Assembly: GCF_963676685.1 (NCBI RefSeq)
Contig: NC_092350.1
Span: 68,202,502 to 68,266,501 of the forward strand
Origin: Mytilus edulis
Lineage: Eukaryota; Mollusca; Bivalvia; Mytilida; Mytilidae
Length of the DNA: 64,000 nucleotides
Direction of reading: 5' to 3'
Shown: positions 36,695 through 48,420 of the stretch, piece after piece
How the letters are laid out: each line of letters opens with the position of its first letter
How positions within the stretch are numbered: position 1 is the stretch's first letter
The notes under the pieces: generated by a model
The model's database searches: none
Told to the model about the DNA's origin: nothing
Seen by the model: only the letters and a program-made list of their open reading frames with translations
Position numbers and translations under genes: made by a program

Positions 36695-39600
36695 CTGTAA
36701 TACATTAAAACAGCTGCTAAAGACATTAAGAAAGGATATGTTCAAACGTTCAGTAATGTATAGTATAATTCAAACTTATTACATTCTGTCAGATTTGGAT
36801 TTGTTTATTTATTCATTTATTCATTTATTTATTGAATTTTTTTTTATTTATTTATTTATTTATCTGGTACATGTGCATTTTTTATTTGAGGCGAACTTAA
36901 GACAGACACCAGACTAACATTATTTGTTTATACCAACATGACGTGTACAAGTGTTTGTTTTAAATTGATTAAAGATAGCAGCTATTATCATTAAGAGTAT
37001 CGTAGGGTTTATATTATCGTTGAGCGAATGAAGTTCTTGTTTGCGCTATGTTAAACTGATACATTATTTTTTATAAAAAAATAGGCTTAAATAAGAACAA
37101 ATGTTAAAGAAAAAACAAGTACCAAGCAAATATTAAAATAAATAAAGTTTAATGAAATCTGATATTACATACAATAAGGTCACGGTGTACAAGTTATACA
37201 AATGCGACGACTAGCTAACAACGAAAATCTCAATGTAAGAGTTACAAATTATTCTTTCAATAATAAATATGAACAATGGGATAAGTAAACAACTACAAAT
37301 GTATACATCCAATGAAATCTCATTGGCTATTCTTTAATTTGATATAAACTCATGGAAGCAGAAAAATCGTCATGCGGGTTATACAATAACTAGATACAAA
37401 TGTACAACATCTTTAAAACATACTTATAGAAGTTTTGAAATAATTCCATCGAGATTACTGCGAGTCAAACATTGAGGGGATATACCTTTGTAGAAAATGC
37501 TTAACCTGATTTTTTTACAATTTTGTTTACATTCTATTCTTATTTTTACAGCACTAGCCTATGATGATACTAACTTTATTCCTTTCCAAAAGTAACTCCG
37601 AGGACAACTCATAACGGAAAGTCCATAATCAAATGGCAAAATCAAATGATAAAACACATCAAACAACTGTCATATTCCTGACTTGGTACAGGCATTTTCA
37701 AACGTAAAAAATGATGTTTGATTAAAAACATTACAAAACATTGAACGAGGGAAGCCATTTTTTGGAGAGTAAGTAGGTATTTACAATTACTAGTATTGAT
37801 ATGCAATCAATTATGCCATCAGATGCACCACGTCATCCATTATGTGTTTTTGTGCATTAGTTTGTTTAAACCATAAACAAACATCTAATGAAATTGTTAC
37901 CTTCAATTTTAACCCTTCCCTAAAAATATGCAATGTCTTTAATTTGACAAACATAACTGTAGAATTTTTGAGTTCACAAAAGAGGATGTCTTTGAAAACG
38001 CAATTTAAAAAAAAATAAATCGAGTTGCTTAACATTTTGTAAGATCGTATATGTTTATAAAAAAGTGCTCTTTCAATGTTCACGTCTACAAAATTCATAT
38101 ATACTAAAAGCATATCAACATATGGAACATGCAGAGCATAAAAAGTAAAATCACAAAAATACTGAACTTAGAGAAAAATCAATTCGGAAAGTCCATAATC
38201 ACATGGCAAAATAAAAAAATAAAACGTATCAAAAACGAATGGACAAGAACTGTCATATTCCTGACTTGGTACAGGCATTTTCAAATGTAGAAAATGGTGG
38301 ATTAAACCTGGTTCTATAGAGCATACGATCAAGGAATATATTAACAAAAGTAATGTTATTATGTTAAAATTGTGACGAAAATGTTAAGCAATCATATTAT
38401 ATCTTACAAAACTTTTTCTGCAATGGCCTACTAGTATATTACTTTAACCACACACCGACAAAAATTTGGATAGATTTTTGCAAAGTATTTACAATTTAAG
38501 TCCGTAATATAATAACATGGCTTACTAACAACTTAAACAGTATAAATATTAAAGTCTCCTATTGAACAATCGACGCTAGCAATTATTGTGTTATCGTCAC
38601 GGTGACCCCTATCATTAGTTCACCCTTAACATTGGAATTTGTCCGTTTGAAATTTGGAACTTATCAAGGAACATATGTATCAGGCAAAAAATACTTAATA
38701 TATATAGATTAAGACTGTTCTTTTACATCAAAAAACCCTTTACTTATAGCGGTACTAATACATCATTGTCTTTCAAAAATGTTACTTTGAGCATTCCTGG
38801 TGGAGGTAAATCAACAAATGCTCAAAAGTTATACATTTGTTATATATTGTGTGTAATTGGTCTTCATATTTTTATTATTTTTTGTAGAATTTACCTACAT
38901 TTGACATTCCTTTTATGGTAATGGATAGTACATGTATTATTTCAGCTTTTTAGTAACTATTTGCATTGTGTAATTCACAAACACCTACTGTTCATCATAT
39001 TTTTATATTATTATGCGTTTCCACATGTATGCATTTATAAATGGCAGACTACCCTTAGTCTAAATCACTAATTTGTTAAAGATGGTTTGATTTTAAAAAA
39101 AAAAACACAAATGAAAAAAAAGATTGTATATATTATTCAGACCTCAGACGTTGGTATATACTGTGACACTTCCACCGTAGAGTGTATAAGCCCTAACAAG
39201 AAATTGTCACGGTAAATTCCCAGTCTCAGTTACACATATATATTACGAATTCTCCCTTTTTAATGTGTTTTTCCCCAGTGGATACATGTGTTAACAATTC
39301 ACAATGCAGCATGTAAAATCACTACATGTTAATGATTTCTTAATATTTTAATTAACTTATTATTACAAAGCAACTTTTTTTTATCTTGACAATAGTGTCT
39401 GTTTTCTATTACTTTTTTCATATTAATGTTTCGTGTTCAGTGTGTGATAGACTTGGTTTTTACAGGACACATATATTTAATAACACAACCTTATATTAAG
39501 CATATACGTGATGGTTTTTGTAATTTGTTGTGAAAATAATTTCATCGTAAATGTAATAATTCATAATAAGACATCACAAAATTATATTTTAGTATTTAAA

Positions 39601-42600
39601 TTGCGTTTTTTAGTTAAACGGATTTAAATCATTATTTTTCTTCTAATAACCTCTGTCATTCCTTCGTGTTCTGTGTACATTTTGACTACGACACATAGTA
39701 ACAGGTGTTGTGAAAATGTTTCTAAGGTTCAAACTATGGAAACAAACTTCGTATATATCCCGGTAGCTCCCGGCAAATATACTGACATCTCTGTGTTGTT
39801 ATCCAATTATAATACTCGACACACATGTAATCTGGTGTAAATGAATACAAATAGAAGTAAGGACGAGTAGAGAAAGAATGACACCTTTAAACCTGAATCG
39901 TTACATAAATAGGACACATGTGAAAAATGAAACATACCTATATCCATACAGTAAGTGGCAGATGTGAAATTTGCAATCATACTCATGTCAGTTAAATCGA
40001 ATCTAGACTTGAATATTCCTTTATTGCGGTAACCAATATACAACCATCTGACATATAACATAGATACCAAATAAATAAAACAAATAAAACAAAGCATCAT
40101 CTAGCTGTAATGTCTATTGTTTGTAATTGCTGCAAATTGAAAAAAAAACATATAGTTTCCGTTGATGGATAGATGCAGGTTTTCCAAGGGCGAGTTGGTT
40201 AATCGTAATTATTTTATGGATAAAAAGTTGTGACGAAATCACTTTAAAAATATGATATTATTGGTCAATTGATAATGTGTAGGTCATTTCGAATTTGGAA
40301 TTTACGTGTTTTGCGTATTGATGTGTGTTTATTTGTTCTATATCGGCTAGAGTACAAAAGCATGTATCCTATCAAATCTTGAAATTATCAACTTTAATCT
40401 GAGAATTATCAACTTTAATCTGAGAATTATCAACTTTATTCTGAGAATAGTCAACTTTAATCTGATAATTGTCAACTTTAATCTGAGAACTGTCAACTTT
40501 ATTCTGACGATTGGCAATTGTAATCTTCGAATTATCAACTGTAATCTTTGAAATGATTTTTATTTTACTTTTTTTTTAATATATACTAAATCTACTTATA
40601 ATTTGCATTTGCATTTCTGATAAAATATAAAAGTAAAATAGGCATCTATCTAAAGTCTTGTATAACCTCAAATAGTCGTATACTCATGAGGGATGCAACA
40701 TCCTATAAATGGGTATTCAGGATGAGAAGTTCCTCTAGTTTGGAGAGAAAGCTTTATAAACATGCAACAACTTTAAACATTTGATGATTTTTTTTTTATT
40801 TCAGCATTCTTTTTTTCTTGTTATTTTGGCAAATGCCTTGTGAAGACTAAACATATGCGGCAATGTATCAGGAATTTATGGATCAGGGATACTGGAACTT
40901 GTCACCACGAAAATTCCTGTCTTGTTAATATTCATAAGTGTATTGTCATCGCCAATAAACACACATGGAAGAGATGATATTAGAGAAAATCGGAAAACAA
41001 TTTACCAAAATATTTTGTTGGTATTCGGAAATTGAAAAGAGAGGAGAAAGATTTGGTTAGTAGGGAACACATGCTGCTTAAAGTTTTACACTTGCTTAAA
41101 TTCAATGAAAGTGTAAATGCTCTAACCTTGAAAGTAAAAGAAACATTCCAATGGGTAGATAACAATGTTGATTTAAAGTTTCTTTTAAAAGTCGACGAGG
41201 ACAGAACAGATGCCTTAATGAGAAAATTAAAACTAAAAACAGACAGACTGTTTTATTAAGGATTTTCCGATGGGTGAGCTCTAATCAAACAGAAAGGAAA
41301 GTGGAAAGAGAAGGACTGGATTCTTTGTGGCAGATACTTGCATATGCTCTGGGTGATGAATATGTTTTATCAAGTGATCTTGTACATTATGTGTCTTCAA
41401 ATTCTAAACTTTTAAAAGCTTTTAAGAATGAGGACATATCCCTAGGTGCTTGGCTTTGACCATTAGATAAATCGAGTACATGATCCAAGGTTTGATACAG
41501 AATATAGATCTAGAGGTTGTAAAAACTGATATTTAGTTACACATAAAATATCATCAGTGATAATGCGATAATATAATAATAAATCGCAGAAATAAGAACA
41601 TCTGTGTAGTATTTTTTTCCAAGTTAGAAAATCATACTTATACAATTGTACAGGCATTTTCAAATGTAGAAAATGGTGGATTGAACCTGGTTGTATAGCG
41701 CTAAACCTCTCACATGTGTGACAGTCGCATCAACTTCAAGTATATTTACAACGATGCGTGAACAAAACAGACATAACAGGTAAATAGTCAAAATATGGAT
41801 ACAGCCGTTATCACTGTGTCACAATCACAAAACAAACACATATTTAACAATAAAGCACAAGTCTAGATAAGACCATGGATGAAGTAGATATTCTTAAAGG
41901 TTAAAGTAGTCTAGATAAGACCATGGACGAATTAGATATTTTAAAGGTTAAAGTAGTCTAGATACGATCATGGATGAAGTAGATATTGTTGAAGATACAG
42001 TGGTATAGATAAGACCATGGATAAAGAAAATATAGTTTCAGGTTAAATTAGTCTAGATAAGACCATGTATAAAATAGATATTGTTGAAGGTTATAGTCAT
42101 CTGAATAAGACCATGTATGAAGTAGATAGTGTTGAATGTTACAGTAGTCTAGATAAGATCATGGATGAAGTAGATATTGTTGAAGATACAGTGGTCTAGA
42201 TAAGACCATGGATAAGTAAGATAAAGTTTCAGGTTAAATTAGTCTAGATAAGACCATGGATAAAGTATATATTGTTGAAGGTTATAGTCATCTAGATAAG
42301 ACAATGGATGAAGTAGATATTGGTGAATGTTAAAGAAGTATAGATAAGAGCATGGATGAAGTAGATATTGTTGATGGTTACAGTAGTCTAGATAAGAGCA
42401 TGAACGAAGTTGATAGTGTTGAAGGTTAAATTAGTATAGATAAGACCATAGATGAAGTAAAAAATGTTGAAGATAAAACAATGAAATAGTCTAGATAAGA
42501 CCATGGATGAAGTAGATATTGTTGAAGGTTATAGTAGTCTACATTCAGATAAGACCATGGATGAAGTAGATAGTGTTACAGGTTAAAGAAGTCTAGGTAA

Positions 42601-45600
42601 GACCATGGATGAAGTAGATATTGTTGATGGTTTAGGTAGTCTAGAAAAGACCATCGATTAAATAGATATTGTTCCAGGTAAGGTGAGGTTAGTGATGACT
42701 AACATATGTAAGATAAGTAAGATATGACCATGGATAAAATAGATCTTTAGATCTTGTTGAAGGTTACAGTAGTCTAGATATGACCATGTATGAAGTATAT
42801 ATTGTTGAAGGTGAAAGTAGTCTACATTTTGATAAGACCATGTATGAAGTACATAGTGTTGAAGGTTAAAGTAGTCTAGATAAGACCATGAATGAAATAG
42901 ATAAAAAAGATATTGTTTCTTTGAATATTTGTTTTTTGATATAAAGAAAAAGGTGTTCTTTAACAGTTTATTGATAATTCGTATAAGTTACTTTACAGAT
43001 TATTAATTATACTTTCATTAGTAGTAGTATCGGAAAAAAGGGGCAAACGATACCAGAGAGACAGTCAAACTGGGGATTCTCGAAACGACAAAGTTCCCAA
43101 ATGCAATGGTTTGTATCTTGCTATGCTTTCATCGAAAAGTTATGTCGGTGGTTTTTCAAGCTGAATAACTTGTTAAACAATGTTATAGAAAACATTTGAG
43201 ATTTGAATTCAATACGAACAACATGTATCGGTGAAAACCACGTTAATGTGGCATTCTTCTCAAATTTTGAGTGACATTTCCGGTGATTATAAATAAAAAA
43301 AAGGTTTTAAATGGCATTGGCTAGTTGTGTTAATTCAAAAAGAATAATATGTATCATAATTCTTTATTTATATCGTTCATTGAAGAAAAAAATATCAATG
43401 GTTCATTCAAACAACGGACAAATCAAAGAAAACAAGCAAGCACCAAGTACAAAAGTAAATTACAGACAACGGACCATGAAACACAAATAAAAGCTATAAA
43501 CTTAGCGAATGCGTCACATGAAAAATGGGGTAAACTCGAGTGATATAGATTAGTAAGCAATTATTTCTCAATTAGTTATTAACATCATGTATGCAAATGA
43601 CAAGTCACATTCAGTGACTTTTGACATAAAGCTTCTAATATATATTTACATAAGACAACGTTACAAATATAATAATATATTATACCTGTTTGTAACATCT
43701 AGTTGTATCATAAAGACGTAAAATAAACTGTTGGAAACAAAATCTACATTTGTTCCGTCTAATTTGCATCTTGAAATAATAGAACGATTATTATTATTAA
43801 CCCAGTTGGGTTGATTTCAGGTGATCAAGAGGGTAAAGCAAGTATGTCAATAAGTTGCTAACATCATGCATGCAAATAATAAGACAAATTCAGTTACTTA
43901 TGATATTAAACCTCTTACAGATATTTACATAAGACAATGTTACAAATATATTAATATATCATACCTGTTTATAACATCTAGTCGTATCATAAAAGTGCTA
44001 CTTGAAAGACTGTTGGACACAACAACTACATTTGTTCCATCTAATTTGCATCTTGAAACAGTGTTACCATAATGATTAACCCAGTAGACATGATCATTGG
44101 CGGAATCAACAGCTACATCTGATGGGTTGGACGATGTGCTCACAACATGTTGCAATATTATGTTCTGTGAGGGATATGGGAATCTAGAATAAAAATTAAA
44201 AGTCACGAAATTTATTGACGATGGGTTTTTACGTGTAGTAGTTCATAACATCATACCCTCCGGGATTTGAATACTTATAGCAAAAATTAAGAGTTACTAG
44301 TAACTTGTGAACAGGTCTGGTTCATTCGGAGTTGTCAAAATCAAAGTTAATTCATATGTACTTTTGACAGGACTGGTTTCGAAGTTAACTTATGTCAGTT
44401 TTATCAGTAGGAGACCTGTTTCCAAGTTAACTTTTCGGCAGACAGTCCTAGGACCGAATCCGCTTTTCAATTAAACTAGATTGTGGTCATTTGACTGGTC
44501 AGAGCAGTCCTTTATCCTGTCAAAGGTTAACTTTGACCAGTCCAAATGACTGGTTGTTAAGTTAACTTGCTGTACAGGTTCGGACAGCATCCATCTGTAT
44601 GTATTTTTGAAGAAAACTAGATTAGAAAATAATCCACACTAGCATAAATATTTTATTTTATTTTATTCATTTCATCTTTGGACACACACATGATGAACAA
44701 TCTGAAATCTGAAATATATATCTAATATTACAAACGACAAAGTAACAATACACAGTTTGATTGCTCATTTATGATTTTTACTAACCATAACAGATAGAAC
44801 AGTCATATACAATGTTTGTTATATTGTTTTATGTCATCCTTTGCTTAGTGGTGCACTAGAATTATATGATTCAATATTACTTTCTATATAGCTGTTTTTC
44901 ATTTCATCACATGAAACACATGGCGTCCTTGCGAAGTTATGTATTGGTCGCTGGAAGGCCATGACGGACGTTACGTTAGTACGACATTGTTGCAACGTTG
45001 TGAGAATGTAATTTTACGTCACAACCAGATACGACGTAGAAGAGAAGTCAGGACAACGTTGATATTGTTTTTAATAACGTCCAATTTACGTTGTTGCAAT
45101 GTCATTTTGAGACGAATGTGTCACGTATCTGTAACGTTATAGCAATTTCGTCATATGTTTGGTCGATAAAATATTAAGTTGATTTTTACGCTGTTATTAA
45201 AGAGGAAGTATGTTTTTGTCATCAATAATACATTGCAATAATAAAAAAATCAGAAATAAAGAACTGAAATTTTACTGTATCCGATCAAATAAATCACGTA
45301 ATTAAACATGTTAAAACGTTGTTGCGATGTATTTATCGACATTCCTAAAATTTGCAATGGCAAAAGTTCTTCTTTTACTTTTTTTCTCTTTTGTTGTACT
45401 CAAATTAACGTAATGTTTATGATTACATTTTGTTTTAAGGACGCCATTGATGTAGTTATATACAGAGTATTACTATTGATTAAAGAGAAAGGGGAAAGAG
45501 TCAATCTGTTTTAATTATGTAATATTGTAAACAGAACGTTTTGCATTATTTCCCTTTAAATATACGGTTTTAAGCATATTTAAATATTGGCTTTATTAGT

Positions 45601-48420
45601 CTTTATAAAAATATTATTATTTACATCTTAATAGTTGTTGTAATGTAATTGCATTTAAAGAACAGATAATATCTTATGTTCCGATTAGTTTAATGTTACA
45701 TTTACAGTTTTAACTTTAGTTTTGGACCGTACACATTATAAACCAGCAAACATTATATAATACACTATTTGTAAACTAAGGTTACATTATTGTGTAGTGT
45801 AACATAATGAGAAATAAAGGTTCACATGACAGCAATTCACTGATTGTAATTTTCTTTGAATTAGAAGTATAGTTCACAGTAATCATGGTTATAAAGAGCA
45901 TTGAATTTTACTAATACCATGTGTGATAAAGTATAATTTAAGATACTTGTTTTTTATGAAATAGAACTGTTATTTAAAATTGTGATATAATTGTTATTTC
46001 AGAGTTTATTTTTATGCCGGTTATTAAATCATCCGAACCCTTAAAACAGAGTTTGTTATTTCTTGATCCAAGATACGGCCCTGTTACGTGATATTAACGG
46101 TGTTATAATGTCAGGAATTACGTTGTAGAAACGTTATTTTACGTCACCACAACGTTGATGTATGCCGTTGTGACAACGTAAAGTAACCATACCCTTTTAC
46201 GTAAACACAACGTAATAACCTGAAGTTAATGCGACGAAACAATTACATTGTCACGACGTAATTATGACGTAATATTGTTTGCTGGGACTGATTGTCATAA
46301 AGTATAATATGTAATCATTATCATATCAACTTTCCCTGTGATACACAGCTTAAGCTTGTTTAGTCTCCTGCTTCTTTGGCACGGATTGACCTGTAAACAG
46401 GGATCATTTGTCTGCGGCCTAGATAAATGAGGAGGTGGGAACAGGAGACTTGTAGAATAAACGAGTATAATACGTATTTTTTTTAAGGATGGTCTTAAAA
46501 TATAATTATCGAAAAGAGAAAAAAAAAATTTTAAATGTGCACATTGAAAATTCTTTAAGAGGCATACTTATCTATATAGACCATTGTGTATGATTGATGA
46601 CATAACAATAAAGACAACAAATTATTTGTCATTATTGGATTCACAATGCCGTCCTATTTCGCCCAAGTACACATCATCAGATGCGATATGTCACCAAAAT
46701 CTTTGTTGTCATGAGTCAAAAAATGTACCTTATCATTCTAAATCACCTAGACACTGTTCCAGTGTTAGAAGCATGACTATATTTTGTTGATTGTTATTTG
46801 TTTTTTCGTAGCTGCTCTTTCTGAGCATGGTATTAACTATTTTTTCTTAAAGCTATGGTGTTTTGTATGTGATTGTTGTTGTTCTTTGTTAAATTATTAT
46901 AGTATAATTATCAGTGATCTTATTTACCAATCAAAATTTGTTTAAATAAGTTTTTGTTCTTTTGATTTCAAATTTTCAAAATACAAAATAAAATTACAAA
47001 ATTCTTAACTCTGAGGAAAATTCAAAACGAACAGTCCCTTATCATAATAATCAATAATTAAAGACAAAATTTTCAATTGTTTTCACGAAAATTTAAAAAG
47101 CATGGTTATTTTTTAAGTTATCATTTTATTTATTGAAAATAAAAACTATGAAGTTACTGCACTTATCCATGTTATCATCATGTCTGAATTTAATCAAACA
47201 TTGAATCGCATAAGTGTTACCATATTCTAATTTACAACTATTCGTGAGATGGATTAAACATATGGTGGAAACATCTTTCACATACGTATATGATACTCAA
47301 TTTGAAAAACACCTATAACAAACGAAGTTTATTTGCAGATATACAAATACTGTATTTAATAATTTCTTTTTTAAAAGTGAATTGCAATATTTTCGCTTCG
47401 TATATAACATTCAAGTCAATTTACCTTTATAAAGCTTGCACTATTTTAATCGACTTGATAATTGACATCTACGCATAAAGGTACTGTTAATCAAAACTAC
47501 TTGAAAACATGTTTTTATCATATCTTGTACAATCTGATTAAGTTACATGTCATTTGTCTAAGCTTTGCTAAGAAGATCTGACAACTCTTCTTTTTTGTGT
47601 GTGTTAATTTTAAAGACCCGTCGGGATCCTTTGGTTTTGTCATAATGGTACTAAGACAAATTGAATGCTGACATGTCATTGGTTTATGTTATATGTATGC
47701 ACTATGATATAGACCTTCAAATCGGATATTGAATAACTTCCCACTAATGCATGGTTAAAAAAAATCAAAATAGAACCATAGGACGTTTTTGCGTTGTTTT
47801 TACTTTTTGCTCATTGAACTGTATTTACTACTCCTTTAGAAACCCACAATACTTTGCTATGTATTGAATCAATGTACAAAAGTAAACTTACCGCATAATT
47901 TCATTTAAATTATATCTTGGAAAATAAACGTATTTGTTTTGGTAATCGTAGTCCAACGAAAACACTGCATTTTCTCCATGGTTGACAAGTACAGTCATTA
48001 TTCGTGTCTTAACATCAATTTCATTTATTGAAGTGTAATTTGCAAACAGAACTTTTCCAGGTACAGCTAAAACAAATATTTAAAGAAATATCCAAACTTA
48101 TATTACAACAAAATTAAGATAACGTTATTTACAAAATATCTGGTTTGCCTGTCATATTTGACTTTGACTCCATGCAATTTGTTAATTAGTTCAAATGCAT
48201 GCAAATGTTATCTCGAGGAAGATAGTGTGTGCAAAGACATTAGCAGAATTAATTTTCTAAATTTAAAGAATAAAGTTTGAAATTATCATGGCTTGTTTTT
48301 ATTAAATATTATAGAATAACACAATCTTTAGTATCTTTAATATACAATAAATAACTTACATGCCGCATCTGTCATATGATAAGGTATACAACATATGCTG
48401 AACCACAGTCTAACGTCCAT
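36434..48420 (-). CDS. Gene B: secreted YWTD beta-propeller protein
   Basis: Five phase-consistent minus-strand exons: 48360-48420 (signal peptide), 47892-48066, 43965-44183, 39938-40047 and 36434-36694. They total 826 nt, about 275 residues. In order the blades show KYVYFPR, DHVYWVNHYGNTVSRC with KLDGTN, WLYIGY with SRFDLTD, QRLYWMNNDGDIKSVNVDG, and SYIYYADSNNQL. That is close to the six blades of one LDL-receptor class B propeller, so the protein may be essentially one propeller with a short tail. No EGF, LDL-A or membrane segment is seen. Compared with gene A, exon 2 is identical in length and exons 3 and 4 differ by 6 and 12 nt. Its introns hold a galactosyltransferase pseudogene, a 48 bp array and a partial duplicate of exon 3. 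Function is unknown; ligand binding outside the cell is inferred. Confidence 0.8.
36790..36865. repeat. TTTA/TTCA-rich microsatellite
   Basis: TTTATTTATTCATTTATTCA and a later TTTA run within gene B intron 4. Confidence 0.8.
37612..37725 (+). repeat. Dispersed repeat family D, copy
   Basis: GGAAAGTCCATAATCAAATG, then CTGTCATATTCCTGACTTGG and TACAGGCATTTTCAAA. The same order recurs at 38183-38325, 41645-41790, 50028-50132 and 51980-52070. Confidence 0.75.
38183..38325 (+). repeat. Dispersed repeat family D, copy
   Basis: GGAAAGTCCATAATCACATG through GACTTGGTACAGGCATTTTC and AAAATGGTGGATTAAACCTG. It lies only 460 bp from the previous copy. Confidence 0.75.
39938..40047 (-). CDS. Gene B exon 4
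   Basis: The acceptor is TATATGTCAG/ATGGTTG and the donor is GGATATAG/GTATGTT. The 110 nt exon encodes WLYIGYRNKGIFKSRFDLTD, then SMIANFTSATYCMDI. One base at each end completes Arg with exon 3 and Asp with exon 5. The longer 97-codon frame here overruns both splice sites. Confidence 0.85.
40381..40545. repeat. 21 bp tandem repeat, about eight units
   Basis: Units GAGAATTATCAACTTTAATCT are spaced 21 bp (ATCAACTTTA at 40387, 40408 and 40429). The minus-strand frame with a Leu/Lys/Ile heptad is a by-product. Confidence 0.85.
40904..41575 (+). pseudogene. B3GALT6-like beta-1,3-galactosyltransferase pseudogene
   Basis: Three frames together follow the order of glycosyltransferase family 31 member B3GALT6, which adds the second galactose of the glycosaminoglycan linker in the Golgi. 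An N-terminal part TKIPVLLIFISVLSSP is followed by ALTLKVKETFQWVDNNVDLK, then FLLKVDED at the DxD metal site. Next come the KGKWKEKDWILC equivalent in a shifted frame, EYVLSSDLVHYVSSNSKLL, EDISLGAWL and VHDPRFDTEYRSRGC. It has several frameshifts and stops (for example after RLFY, after GAWL and after RGCKN). It has no visible introns, lies on the strand opposite its host gene B and lacks its N-terminus, so a truncated retrocopy is likely. Confidence 0.85.
41645..41790 (+). repeat. Dispersed repeat family D, copy with extended 3' part
   Basis: GTACAGGCATTTTCAAATGT and AAAATGGTGGATTGAACCTG, continuing into CTCTCACATGTGTGACAGTC and AACGATGCGTGAACAAAACA. Confidence 0.65.
41861..42915 (+). repeat. 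48 bp tandem repeat array, about 20 units
   Basis: The unit is GTCTAGATAAGACCATGGAT followed by GAAGTAGATATTGTTGAAGG and TTAAAGTA, with starts at 41861, 41909, 41956 and 42003. Some units carry extra bases (GTCTACATTCAGATAAG). One frame of a unit reads LDKTMDEVDIVEGYSS, but many units have a TAA in place of the Tyr codon and lengths drift, so it is not a working coding repeat. Confidence 0.9.
42916..43565. other. Gene B intron 3, remainder
   Basis: Contains a short family B piece near 43036-43070 (GATACCAGAGAGACAGTCAA). Otherwise nothing recognised. Confidence 0.4.
43566..43806 (-). pseudogene. Partial tandem duplicate of gene B exon 3 with its donor
   Basis: 43566-43806 matches 43848-44096: GTTACAAATATAATAATATA with the exon end at 43686 (AAACAG/GTATA). 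The exon part (43686-43806) is still open (NWVNNNNRSIISRCKLDGTN, FMIQLDVTN). Similarity stops at about 43807 and a piece of repeat family B (TTTCAGGTGATCAAGAGGGT) replaces the 5' half and acceptor. TTTCAG in that piece lies on the wrong strand to help. Confidence 0.75.
43965..44183 (-). CDS. Gene B exon 3 (LDL-receptor class B repeat)
   Basis: The acceptor is TTTATTCTAG/ATTCCC and the donor is ATAAACAG/GTATGA. The 219 nt phase 2-2 exon encodes FPYPSQNIILQHVVSTSSN, DVAVDSANDHVYWVNHYGN, TVSRCKLDGTN and FMIRLDVIN. It aligns along its full length with gene A exon 3. Confidence 0.88.
44290..44600. repeat. Short-motif array rich in AGTTAACTT and GACTGGTC
   Basis: AAGTTAACTT-type motifs occur at about 44385, 44425 and 44570, with relatives (AAGTTAATT, GGTTAACTTTG) nearby. 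They alternate with CAGGTCTGGTT, GACAGGACTGGTTTC, GACAGTCCTAGGACC and GACTGGTCAGAGC. Order and spacing are irregular. It recalls the subterminal array of the CACTA-like element but shares no termini with it. Confidence 0.45.
44935..45165. repeat. ACGT-motif cluster, left block
   Basis: Dense AACGTT, TTACGTCA, ACGTTGTTGCAA and TACGACGT motifs, unlike the surrounding AT-rich intron. The same vocabulary returns at 46080-46300. Confidence 0.5.
46080..46300. repeat. ACGT-motif cluster, right block
   Basis: GAATTACGTTGTAGAAACGT, TTTTACGTCACCACAACGTT, GTTGTGACAACGTAAAG and GACGTAATTATGACGTAATA, ending with TTTGCTGGGACTG. With the left block it may form the two ends of a 1.3 kb element. Confidence 0.5.
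46301..47891. other. Gene B intron 2, remainder
   Basis: Nothing coding recognised; short frames at 46584 and 47290 lack splice or codon support. Confidence 0.4.
47892..48066 (-). CDS. Gene B exon 2
   Basis: The acceptor is GTTTTAG/CTGTACC and the donor is ATTATGCG/GTAAGTTT. The 175 nt exon encodes VPGKVLFANYTSINEIDV and NAVFSLDYDYQNKYVYFPRY. It is colinear with gene A exon 2 and shares SLDYD and NKYVYFPR. Confidence 0.85.
48360..48420 (-). CDS. Gene B exon 1 (signal peptide)
   Basis: ATG at 48420 starts MDVRLWFSICCIPYHMTDAA and the exon ends GCAT/GTAAGTTAT. It shares MDV and FSIC with gene A. The hydrophobic core is shorter than in gene A, so secretion is likely but less certain. Confidence 0.75.

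Noticed and set aside
40347..40538. 63-codon minus-strand frame with Leu/Lys/Ile heptads resembling a coiled coil
   Set aside because: Direct translation of the 21 bp tandem repeat.
41861..42915. CRISPR-like array
   Set aside because: Units are contiguous degenerate tandem repeats without spacers, and the DNA is eukaryotic.
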